A stretch of DNA of 64,000 nt from an uncultured Chthonomonadales bacterium (lineage in GTDB: Bacteria > Armatimonadota > Chthonomonadetes > Chthonomonadales > CAJBBX01): contig CALLMM010000037.1 of the NCBI GenBank assembly GCA_938005745.1, positions 34,397 through 98,396 of the forward strand, in the 5' to 3' direction. Under the pieces are notes generated by a model that was not told where the DNA came from, did no database searches, and saw nothing but the letters and a program-made list of their open reading frames with translations. Below, piece by piece: positions 26,854 through 34,554 of the stretch. Numbering within the stretch: position 1 is the first letter of the stretch; every line of letters begins with the position of its first letter. The translations under genes and the position numbers were made by a program.

Positions 26854-28320
26854 ATGGAGCGCATTACCATTGATCCCATCACGCGCCTCGAGGGGCACGG
26901 AAAGATTGAGATATTTCTGAACGAAGAGGGCGAGGTCGCCAACACCTACTTTCAGATTCCGGAGCTGCGCGGCTTCGAGCGGTTCTGCGTCGGCAGACCC
27001 GTCGAAGAGATGCCCCTGCTGACCAACCGTATCTGCGGGGTCTGCCCGGAAGCCCACCATATGGCTGCCGCCAAAGCCATTGACGCCGTCTATCATGTGA
27101 CCCCGCCGCGACCGGCGAAACTCCTGCGCGAGCTGCTCTACAGCGGTTTCTACTTCACCGACCACACCACGCACTTCTATGCGCTGGGCGGTCCGGACTT
27201 TGTGATGGGACCGGATGCGCCGGTCGCCGAGCGCAACATTCTGGGAGTGATCCACAAGGTCGGGCTGGAGATCGGCGGCAAGGTGATCCAGGCGCGTAAA
27301 TACGGTCACACGATCGTCGAGATCATCGGCGGGAGAAAGGTGCACCCTTGCACCTCCATCCCCGGCGGATTGACGAAAGGTATCAACGAAGAGCAGCGCA
27401 AGCAGATCGAAGAGATGGGTCTGTGGGCGATCGAGTTCGCGCAGTTCAGCCTGAAGCTGTTCAACGATATCGTGCTGGGAAATCAGGCATACGTGGACCT
27501 GATACTGGGCGACGCCTATACCCATCGCACCTACTATATCGGCACGGTGGATGATAACAACCGCGTCAACTTCTACGACGGTCTGGTGAGCGTCGTCGCG
27601 CCGGACGGCACGCGCATCGGCAAATACGGACCCGGCGACTACACCGACTGGATCGCGGAGCGCGTGGAACCCTGGACCTACCTGAAGTTCCCCTACCTCA
27701 AGAAAGTCGGCTGGAAGGGGTTTGTGGACGGGCAGGACTCCGGGGTCTACTGCGCCACCCCGCTCTCACGCCTCAACGCCGCCGACGGCATGGCGACGCC
27801 CCGGGCACAGGAGGAGTACGAGAAGTTCTACAGCACGCTCGGAGGCAAGCCGGTGCATCAGCGGCTGGCGACCCACTGGGCACGCCTGATCGAACTGCTC
27901 TACGCGGCTGAACGGATCGTGGAGCTGGCAACCGATCCGGAGATCACCTCCGACAACATCCACACCATCCCGACGGAGACCCCGACCGAAGGCGTGGGCA
28001 TTGTGGAGGCGCCGCGCGGAACCCTGACCCATCACTACTGGACGGATGAGCGCGGCGTGGTCACGCGCGCCAATCTGATCGTCGGCACCACCAACAACCA
28101 TGCGCCGATCAGCATGTCCATCAACAAGGCGGCGCGCAGTCTGATCCACAAGGGCGTCGTGGTCAATGAGGGGCTGCTGAACATGGTGGAGATGGCGTTC
28201 CGGGCGTATGACCCCTGCTTCGGCTGCGCTACGCACTCGCTGCCCGGTCAGATGCCGCTGCAGGTAACGATCCGGGACGCGCGGGGCGAGCCGATCCAGG
28301 TACTGCGCCAGCACTGCTAA
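26854..28320 (+). CDS. mvhA: NiFe hydrogenase large subunit (MvhA type)
   Basis: 488 aa from the ATG at 26854, preceded by AGGAAGGA; an upstream in-frame ATG at 26833 is less likely. It binds the NiFe(CN)2CO centre through C61/C64 (RICGVCPEAHH) and C455/C458 (DPCFGCATH). A 27-residue extension follows H461, the expected cut site of a maturation endopeptidase, and such a protease is encoded next. It belongs to group 3 cytoplasmic hydrogenases that oxidise H2 to feed HdrA. No hyp maturation genes lie in this window. Confidence 0.95.
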   Translation: MERITIDPITRLEGHGKIEIFLNEEGEVANTYFQIPELRGFERFCVGRPVEEMPLLTNRICGVCPEAHHMAAAKAIDAVYHVTPPRPAKLLRELLYSGFYFTDHTTHFYALGGPDFVMGPDAPVAERNILGVIHKVGLEIGGKVIQARKYGHTIVEIIGGRKVHPCTSIPGGLTKGINEEQRKQIEEMGLWAIEFAQFSLKLFNDIVLGNQAYVDLILGDAYTHRTYYIGTVDDNNRVNFYDGLVSVVAPDGTRIGKYGPGDYTDWIAERVEPWTYLKFPYLKKVGWKGFVDGQDSGVYCATPLSRLNAADGMATPRAQEEYEKFYSTLGGKPVHQRLATHWARLIELLYAAERIVELATDPEITSDNIHTIPTETPTEGVGIVEAPRGTLTHHYWTDERGVVTRANLIVGTTNNHAPISMSINKAARSLIHKGVVVNEGLLNMVEMAFRAYDPCFGCATHSLPGQMPLQVTIRDARGEPIQVLRQHC

Positions 28321-28335
28321 TCGAGGCGGACAGGG

Positions 28336-28824
28336 ATGGATGACACAGCATCTGCGCCGACGCTGGTTCTGGGACTGGGCAATCCGATCCTGGGCGATGA
28401 CGGGGTCGGCTGGCGCGTGGTGGAAGAGGTGGCGCGGCTGACAGGCGGGCAGGCGGGGTCTGTCGAACTGGACTACGTCGCGCTGGGCGGCTTGAGCCTG
28501 ATGGAACGGATGATCGGCTATCGCCGCGTCATCCTGGTGGACGCGATCCTGACCGGACGCGCTCCGCTGGGAACCGTCCACCGATTTCCGCTGGAGGCTC
28601 TGCCCCCGGATGTCTGCACCCACAGCGGCTCGACGCACGACACCTCGCTGCAGAACGCGCTGCGTGTGGGGCGGGCGATGGGGGCGCAGCTTCCCGACAC
28701 GATCCTGATCGTCGGCGTGGAGGCGCGCAGCGTCTTCGACTTCTCCGAGGAGCTGTCGCCGGAGATCGCCGCCGCCGTCCCCCATGCCGCCCGCTATGTC
28801 ATCCAATCCCTGCAGGAAGCGTGA
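28336..28824 (+). CDS. Hydrogenase maturation protease (HycI/HyaD family)
   Basis: 162 aa, the usual size. It opens with LVLGLGNPILGDDGVGWRVVEEV, and carries the nickel-sensing acidic residue (D in GDDGVG), the conserved LVDA strand and histidine of STHDTSLQNAL. Such proteases remove the C-terminal extension of the large subunit after nickel insertion. It lies 15 bp after mvhA, which does carry an extension, so its substrate is almost certainly MvhA. Confidence 0.93.
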   Translation: MDDTASAPTLVLGLGNPILGDDGVGWRVVEEVARLTGGQAGSVELDYVALGGLSLMERMIGYRRVILVDAILTGRAPLGTVHRFPLEALPPDVCTHSGSTHDTSLQNALRVGRAMGAQLPDTILIVGVEARSVFDFSEELSPEIAAAVPHAARYVIQSLQEA

Positions 28825-28838
28825 GGAGAGTAATCGTA

Positions 28839-29306
28839 ATGGTATCCACGGAGCTATTGAGACGCTATCCCTTCTTTTCGGGGTTCAGCCCCGAAGAGTT
28901 GACGAATATCGCCCTGCAGGGCGAGGAGATCGTCCTGCAGCCCGGAGACGTGGTATTTGAGACGCATCAGCCCGCAGACTCGCTCTACCTGCTGCTGGAG
29001 GGGTGCGTGGATCTGCACTACGTGGTCGTGGATGAGATCAATCCGGAGTATCGGAAAGACTTCTTCGTCAGCGAGATCAACGTCGGCGAGCCGTTCGGAC
29101 TGTCGGCGCTGATACCGCCCTACCGGTATACCGGCGATGTCCGGGTGACGAAGCCCGGTCGCGCCGTCAGGTTCAACGCGGAGGGGCTGCGCGCGCTCTG
29201 CGAGGCGGATCCGAAGCTGGAAGCCCTGATGCTGCGGCGCATGCTGGAAGCCGTGATGTCCCGTCTGCACGACGCCCGGGTGCTGCTGGTCGCCAGCCGC
29301 CCTTAG
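28839..29306 (+). CDS. Cyclic nucleotide-binding domain protein without HTH
   Basis: 155 aa from the ATG at 28839, with GAGGAGAG at 28822-28829; a GTG at 28821 is an alternative. The cNMP-binding fold reads FFSGFSPEELTNIALQGEEIVLQPGDVVFETHQPADSLYLLLEG, then EINVGEPFGLSALIPP as the phosphate-binding cassette region. There is no helix-turn-helix and no catalytic domain, so it is not a CRP-type transcription factor. It is the last tightly linked gene of the hydrogenase cluster and may regulate or scaffold the complex. Function unknown. Confidence 0.85.
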   Translation: MVSTELLRRYPFFSGFSPEELTNIALQGEEIVLQPGDVVFETHQPADSLYLLLEGCVDLHYVVVDEINPEYRKDFFVSEINVGEPFGLSALIPPYRYTGDVRVTKPGRAVRFNAEGLRALCEADPKLEALMLRRMLEAVMSRLHDARVLLVASRP

Positions 29307-29328
29307 CCGGAGAGTCACAGGTGTCTTT

Positions 29329-30564
29329 ATGTCGAACCCGGATGTAGAAGCCTGGATCCGCGCGCTGAAGGACCCGGCGCGCGAGACGCGGCAGCGCGCC
29401 GCGCAGGAACTGGGTATGATCCGCGACCCGCGGGCGGTCCCCGCCCTGATCGAAGCCCTCAAAGATCGAAGCGTGCGCTGGAACGCCATCGGCGCGCTGG
29501 GAGCGATCGCCGATTCGCGAGCGGTTCCCGCTCTGATCGAGATGCTTCAGGATGAAGACCCGGATGTGCACTGGTGGGCGATCCAGGCGCTGGGAGAGAT
29601 TGGAGACGCGCAGGCGGTTCCTGCCCTCTCCGAAATCCTCCGCGACGGCACGCACGATGAACGCTGGTGGGCGGTCGAGGCGCTGGACAGTATCGGCGAC
29701 CCCTCCGCCCTGCCCGCGCTGCTGGAGGCGCTGCAGGACCCGGATCCCGATATTCGCGAAAATGCCGCGCACGCGCTGGGAAACCTGCGCGACTCGCAGG
29801 CGGTTCCCGCCCTGATCGAAACGCTCAAAGACCGAGACCGCGACGTGCGCTGGTGGGCGGCGGAGGCGCTGGGGATGCTCGGGGACGGGCGCGCGGTTCC
29901 CGCCCTCATCGAGACCTTCAAAACCAGCGACGACACCGTGCGCGGAGGCATCATCCAGTCGCTGATCAAGATCGGAAAGCCCGCCGTGCCGCCGCTGACG
30001 ACACTGCTGAAGGATCGCGACCGGGATATCCGCCGATTCGCCGTGCGCGCCCTCGGCGAGATCAAAGACCCGCAGGCGATCCCCGCGCTGATCGAAGCCC
30101 TCAACGACAGCATCCCCGCCGTTCGTGGCAGCGCGGCGCTGGCGCTGGGCAAGATCGGCGACACGCGCGGGATTCCCGCGATCATCGAGACACTGCGCGA
30201 CTCCGAGCCGGAGGTTCGCAGACGCGCCGTCGAGGCACTGGAGATCATCGGCGCGCCCGCCGTCGTCCCGCTCATCCATGCGCTGCTTCAGCGCGAGATG
30301 AGCCGGTATGCGGCGGAAGCCCTCAGCGCGCTCGGAACCGGGTACTCCCTGCCCCGAAAGGTGCTGGCAGACTCGCGCCTGACGCCGCAGCAGCGGGTGG
30401 AGACGCTGGAGATGCTCCGAAAGCTCCACTACCGCGACGATCAGCGCAGGCTCCACTACCCGATCCCGGAGGCGCGTCTCTTCTGTGAGCAGGCGCTACA
30501 GGAGCCGGAACTGAGCCTCAAACGCGGCGCGAGAGAGGTGCTCAACTGGCTGGAGGGAAAGTAA
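29329..30564 (+). CDS. HEAT/PBS-lyase-like repeat protein
   Basis: 411 aa. About ten 31-residue helical repeats fill residues 10-310, with the recurring pattern D.RAVPALIEALKDRS..VRWNAIGALGAIGD. Conservation is visible in the DNA as well. PBS-lyase HEAT repeats form a solenoid for protein-protein contacts. The C-terminal 100 residues (YSLPRKVLADSRLTPQQRVETLEML...) are non-repetitive. It follows the cNMP protein by 22 bp, so it may belong to the hydrogenase transcript, perhaps as an assembly scaffold. Partners unknown. Confidence 0.9.
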   Translation: MSNPDVEAWIRALKDPARETRQRAAQELGMIRDPRAVPALIEALKDRSVRWNAIGALGAIADSRAVPALIEMLQDEDPDVHWWAIQALGEIGDAQAVPALSEILRDGTHDERWWAVEALDSIGDPSALPALLEALQDPDPDIRENAAHALGNLRDSQAVPALIETLKDRDRDVRWWAAEALGMLGDGRAVPALIETFKTSDDTVRGGIIQSLIKIGKPAVPPLTTLLKDRDRDIRRFAVRALGEIKDPQAIPALIEALNDSIPAVRGSAALALGKIGDTRGIPAIIETLRDSEPEVRRRAVEALEIIGAPAVVPLIHALLQREMSRYAAEALSALGTGYSLPRKVLADSRLTPQQRVETLEMLRKLHYRDDQRRLHYPIPEARLFCEQALQEPELSLKRGAREVLNWLEGK

Positions 30565-30621
30565 CCCCGCCGGTTGACGGGCGCACGGCGTTCTGACCTT
30601 CCGCCTGCGACATCGGCGCCG

Positions 30622-32778
30622 CTATCCCCTCCTGCCGAATCGCTGCGCCAACAGCGCCTCCAGAAACAGCAGCCCTATCGCCGCATAGATCAGCGTCCGC
30701 CATATCTCGGTTCCCCGCCGGGAGCGGCTCGCCACCGTCGCCAAATCGTCCGACGCGCGCGCAAACTGCACCGGAACCTCCCCGACCGCCGCCCGAATCT
30801 GCCGATCCTCCGCGGAAGCGAGATCCGACTCGCCCGCCGGCAGGTTGATGGCAAACGCATCGGCGAACGCATTCTCCGCCAGCCCCACCCGGTAGAGTCC
30901 GGCGCGCTCGGTTCCGGCGTAGGAGAAGACGACCCCCTCTGCGCCGAGCGTCGTCTTCTGCAGCGAGGTCTGCCCGGAGGGATCGGTCAGGCGAACCGGT
31001 CGGTTCGCCTCCTTCACATCGAATCGCGTGGAGATCAGCTCTCCGATGCTCAGGTTGCGCTGCGCGGTCGGTCCGGCGGCGAGGTAGGCGACCAGTTGAT
31101 GCACCAGCGGCACATAGGCGGGCTTATACGGCAGATTGCTGCCGGAGATTCCAGAGGAACAGGCTGCCAGAACGATCTTCCCCTGCCCGAAAGCCCGCTC
31201 CACCAGGGCGGGCTTGCCGTCGCTGAATCGAATCAGAACGCGCACCGATTCATCTTCGGCAGCCGTCGTCAGGTCGAAAACCCGCGTAAACCGCGCGCTT
31301 CCAAGGTTTACCTCCTCCGTGTCGCGGAACGCATTCAGGGCGGGATGGGAGATGCTGGCGGGGTTAAACGTCAGCGCGTCCTCCTCCGTCAGCGTGCGCG
31401 GCGCGCCCAGACGCGCCGGAAGGAACCGCTCCCCGGTTCCCAGCGCGGCGTTGATCCGCGCCGGGTCGGTGGATGCGCCGGGAAAGAGCAGCAGCCCGCC
31501 CCCGTTCCGCACAAACTCCTGCAGCGCGGCGCGCTCTGAGGCGGTGAAGTCCGCCATGCCGGTAACGATGACCGCGTCGTAGTCGCGCAGGTTGATCCCC
31601 TCGAGCCGTCCCCCCTGCCGCAGTGTCGGCTGGATGGCGGCGCGCACACCCTGCGACGCGCCTGCCGGAGCCAGCGCGGTCACCAGATAGAACGACTCGT
31701 CGCGGGTCGGGTCTCTATCGGGACGGGGATTGAGCACCAGCGTCTTCAGCCGGTCGCGGACGCGCGCGGCGAAGTAGGCGATATTATCGCGGGGAAGGTT
31801 GTCGGGCAGGGCGATCTGGATGGTTCCGGTGTGCGGACCCGCCTTCTCGAACAGGTAGACGAAGGAGGCTTTCGCCGCGCCGTTGGCGGGCACGTTGATG
31901 CGCGCCGCGCCCGCTGCGCGCCCGTCCACATTCAGATTGACCAGCAGGTCCCTGCGCTCCTGCGGGCTGTGATTGCGAACGACCGCCTCGATACGCACCG
32001 GAGCCTGCGGGGTCACCAGTTCGCGGCTGAAGATCGGTCTCTCCACCGCCAGGTTCTCCCGATCGGCAGACGCCACATTGATCCAGATGATCCGCGCCAG
32101 ACCCGCCAGCTCCTTCCAGGCGGCGCGCGCCTTCTCCTGACCGGCTTCCGGGAACCCGCTCTTCTGGCTGTCGGTGATCCAGTAGACCTCCTTTGTCGGC
32201 GTGCGAACGTCCCGCAGAAGCGCGGCGCACAGAGCCGCGCCGGCGCCGTAGTCCGTATCCCGATCGCTGAGCCGCGCGGAACGGATCCGCTCACGCGCCC
32301 TGCCCAGATCGAAGGTCGGCTCTTTGAAGACCGCCTCCGGTTTTGAGGAGAGCAGCACCAGCGAGACCGAATCGCCCTCCCTCAGCACACGGGAGATCAG
32401 ATCGTCCGCCACCCGGCGCGCCCGCTCAAAATCGGAGACGTTGTTGCGCGTAAACCCCATGCTGAAGGAGTTGTCCAGCACGATGATCGCATGCACCCGC
32501 GAATCGGATGCGGCGATCGGCAAGCCCAGAGAGCGAAAGAGAGGGCGGGCGAACGCCAGGACCGCCAGCGCGATGATGGCGACCCGAATCAACAGCAGGA
32601 TCAACTGCTCGATCTGAAGACGACGGCGGTTGCGGCGCGTCGACTCCAGCAGAAACTCCCAGGCAGCCCAGCGGATGATCCGCACCCGCCGTTTGCGGAT
32701 CAGGTGGATCAGGATCGGGATGGAGACCAGCGCCAGCGCGCCCAGATAGGCGGGATTGAGGAAGGTGAGTGCGGACAT
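30622..32778 (-). CDS. BatA-type membrane protein with VWA domain
   Basis: 718 aa. The N-terminus MSALTFLNPAYLGALALVSIPILIHLIRKRRVRIIRWAAWEFL matches the aerotolerance regulator (BatA) N-terminal motif, followed by a second helix at about 57-78. The VWA domain starts AIIVLDNSFSMGF with the D-x-S-x-S metal site. A CARDB-like/adhesion section and a late glutamine-amidotransferase-like stretch (YDAVIVTGMADFTASERAALQEFVRNGGGLLLFPG) follow, and the C-terminus ends in one helix. It pairs with the DUF58 gene 14 bp upstream. The usual MoxR ATPase is not in the window. Confidence 0.88.
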   Translation of the reverse strand: MSALTFLNPAYLGALALVSIPILIHLIRKRRVRIIRWAAWEFLLESTRRNRRRLQIEQLILLLIRVAIIALAVLAFARPLFRSLGLPIAASDSRVHAIIVLDNSFSMGFTRNNVSDFERARRVADDLISRVLREGDSVSLVLLSSKPEAVFKEPTFDLGRARERIRSARLSDRDTDYGAGAALCAALLRDVRTPTKEVYWITDSQKSGFPEAGQEKARAAWKELAGLARIIWINVASADRENLAVERPIFSRELVTPQAPVRIEAVVRNHSPQERRDLLVNLNVDGRAAGAARINVPANGAAKASFVYLFEKAGPHTGTIQIALPDNLPRDNIAYFAARVRDRLKTLVLNPRPDRDPTRDESFYLVTALAPAGASQGVRAAIQPTLRQGGRLEGINLRDYDAVIVTGMADFTASERAALQEFVRNGGGLLLFPGASTDPARINAALGTGERFLPARLGAPRTLTEEDALTFNPASISHPALNAFRDTEEVNLGSARFTRVFDLTTAAEDESVRVLIRFSDGKPALVERAFGQGKIVLAACSSGISGSNLPYKPAYVPLVHQLVAYLAAGPTAQRNLSIGELISTRFDVKEANRPVRLTDPSGQTSLQKTTLGAEGVVFSYAGTERAGLYRVGLAENAFADAFAINLPAGESDLASAEDRQIRAAVGEVPVQFARASDDLATVASRSRRGTEIWRTLIYAAIGLLFLEALLAQRFGRRG

Positions 32779-32792
32779 GGGCGGCGTGTCTC

Positions 32793-33698
32793 TTATACTC
32801 TCATGCGATTGGAGAGGTACTGCGCCAGCGCGGCGTCCACCGGCTGATCGGTCGGCATCTGCGCGTAGTCCATCGTCATCTCGCGGCAGCCGCGCTGCAG
32901 GGCGGTAACATAGGCTTCAAACAGGCGCAGGTACTCGCGGCGCAGGGCGTTGGGTTCGGCGGGAAGCAGTCCCTCCTCCTCCATCCCCTCGAAGACGACC
33001 GTCTCCTTGAAAGGGAACGTCAGTTCGTCGCGATCCAGAATATGAAAGACGATCACCTCGTGTTTGCGATGACGGAAGTGCTGCAGTCCCTTCATAATCT
33101 GCGCGGGATCGTCGAACAGATCGCTCATCACGATGATCAGGCTGCGCCGCTTGATCCGCTCCGCCAGGTCATGAAAGGTGTCGCTGATACCGGTCTTCGG
33201 AGCGGTCTCGATCCGCTCCAGTTGTTTGAGCAGTTCGCGTAGATGGGTCGGCGTGCCAGCCGCCGGCAGGAAGGAGCGGATGCCCGCATTGAAGAGCGCA
33301 AGCCCGACCGAATCGCGCTGTTTGAGCAGCAGCGACGCCAGCGCGGCGGCGATGACGGCGGCGTAGTCCAGTTTGGAGAGCGCGCCGGAGCGGTAGTTCA
33401 TCGAGGCGCTGGTATCCACCACCAGATACGCCTTCAGGTTGGTCTCCTCCTCGTACTGCTTGATGTAGTAGCGGTCAGAGCGACCGTAGACCTTCCAGTC
33501 AATATGGCGTATCTCGTCGCCGGGCGCATAGTCACGATGCTGGGCGAACTCGACGCTGTAGCCCCGATGCGGGCTTTTGTGCATCCCGGAGATGATGCCC
33601 TCGACGACCGCCCGGGCGCGCAGCTCCAGCTTTGCGATTCGCGCCAGCGTCGCCGGGTCTGCCAGCCGTCGCGCGGCGGATTCGGTTTCGTTGGTCAT
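32793..33698 (-). CDS. DUF58 domain protein (VWA-like)
   Basis: 301 aa from the ATG at 33698 (MTNETESAARRLADPATLARIAKLE); the open frame beyond it runs through repeat DNA and is rejected. The hallmark GDEIRHIDWKVYGRSDRYYIKQYEEETNLKAYLVVDTSASM is present, then VGLALFNAGIRSFLP and RSLIIVMSDLFDD. DUF58 proteins act with MoxR-type AAA+ ATPases and BatA proteins, thought to help fold or load metal into envelope complexes. It is cotranscribed with the BatA gene downstream. Confidence 0.92.
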   Translation of the reverse strand: MTNETESAARRLADPATLARIAKLELRARAVVEGIISGMHKSPHRGYSVEFAQHRDYAPGDEIRHIDWKVYGRSDRYYIKQYEEETNLKAYLVVDTSASMNYRSGALSKLDYAAVIAAALASLLLKQRDSVGLALFNAGIRSFLPAAGTPTHLRELLKQLERIETAPKTGISDTFHDLAERIKRRSLIIVMSDLFDDPAQIMKGLQHFRHRKHEVIVFHILDRDELTFPFKETVVFEGMEEEGLLPAEPNALRREYLRLFEAYVTALQRGCREMTMDYAQMPTDQPVDAALAQYLSNRMRV

Positions 33699-33859
33699 GT
33701 CTCTCTTTCGCTGACGGGCAGCGTTATGCCGCTCCCCGCCGTCCGATCGTCTGCTCTCTGGTCTATCAGACGCTCTGAGCAGGGTTTCGGTTTCTCCCCT
33801 CCCTGCTCCCGCCGGACGCAGCAGTGCGTCTCGTTCATCATCCACCCTCCGGGAAGAGA

Positions 33860-33936
33860 GGAGATTGCTTCGGTCGGCTCCGCCTCCCGCGCAAGGACAG
33901 GGAGGGGGTCGCCTGCCGCCTCCCGCGCAAGGACAG
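33860..33936 (+). repeat. Dispersed intergenic repeat, partial copy 3
   Basis: GAGATTGCTTCGGTCGGCT then a CGCCTCCCGCGCAAGGACAG unit present twice. It matches the right half of copies 1 and 2, but the palindrome is missing. Confidence 0.75.
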
Positions 33937-34023
33937 GAAATGCTCTCCCGCGCGCCTCTCTCTTTCCACACCGACGGGTCCGGCTCCTACAACGGGAGTT
34001 TCCCTGCCAACCGCGAAAACAGC

Positions 34024-34064
34024 GACCGCTCCTCCGTTCGGTGCGCCGATAAAGAGGAGCGGTC
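34024..34064 (-). terminator. Hairpin after the clp-ybjN-like unit
   Basis: Perfect 11-bp stem: GACCGCTCCTC (34024-34034) with GAGGAGCGGTC (34054-34064), 19-nt loop, and a short T-run beyond it on the minus strand. It lies 44 bp after the YbjN-like stop. Confidence 0.55.
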
Positions 34065-34107
34065 ATCGGGAATGGACAACGGGTCAGCGCGAAGTGAAAA
34101 CCGGGCG

Positions 34108-34551
34108 TCAGCGGACCCGATCAATGGCGCGCTCGCCGCCAAACCGCGCCACAATCTTGTCGTCATACTCGTCCGCCGTCCAGATAACGGCGCGCACCAG
34201 CGCGCGCACCTCCTCTTTGTCCACCGTATTGCCGACGATGGTGTGCTCGAAAACGATGTCGCCGTCCTCATCCAGCCCGAACTTGCCGAACCGCAGATCC
34301 GCGCTCTCCCGCAGCAGATACTTCATCAGCTCCGGCGTCGTTTCGGCGCCGGTCACGACATACGAGCGGCAGGTGATGGTCGAGTTGGTATCGCCCCAGG
34401 GATAGATCGCGATCTGGCAGTACGCCGATCCCATCGCCAGCCCGAACCCAGGGAAGTCCTCACGCGCCTCCACCATCTCGCCAAAAAGCTCTTTCAGCCA
34501 CACAGAGACCTTCTCATAACAGGCTTTCACCGCCTCAGTTTGAAACTCCAC
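34108..34551 (-). CDS. YbjN / T3SS-chaperone-like small protein
   Basis: 147 aa, acidic. The arrangement FGLAMGSAYCQIAIYPWGDTNSTITCRSYVVTGAETTPELMKYLLRESADLRFGKFGLDEDGDIVFEHTIVG resembles the YbjN and CesT/Tir-type chaperone fold: a beta sheet with an ELMKYLLREN-like helix and a FGKFGLDEDGDIVFEH strand pair. These domains bind peptides or partner proteins. It begins 3 bp after the stop of the Clp-type ATPase, so the two must be made together and probably act together as adaptor and unfoldase. The family assignment rests on pattern only. Confidence 0.7.
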   Translation of the reverse strand: MEFQTEAVKACYEKVSVWLKELFGEMVEAREDFPGFGLAMGSAYCQIAIYPWGDTNSTITCRSYVVTGAETTPELMKYLLRESADLRFGKFGLDEDGDIVFEHTIVGNTVDKEEVRALVRAVIWTADEYDDKIVARFGGERAIDRVR

Positions 34552-34554
34552 CCT

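Larger units (their letters stand above)
33699..34107. other. Gene-free interval with repeat copy and terminator hairpin
   Basis: 409 bp between the YbjN-like gene and the DUF58 gene. It holds the third repeat copy (33860-33936) and the hairpin at 34024-34064. Nothing coding is supported. Confidence 0.7.
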
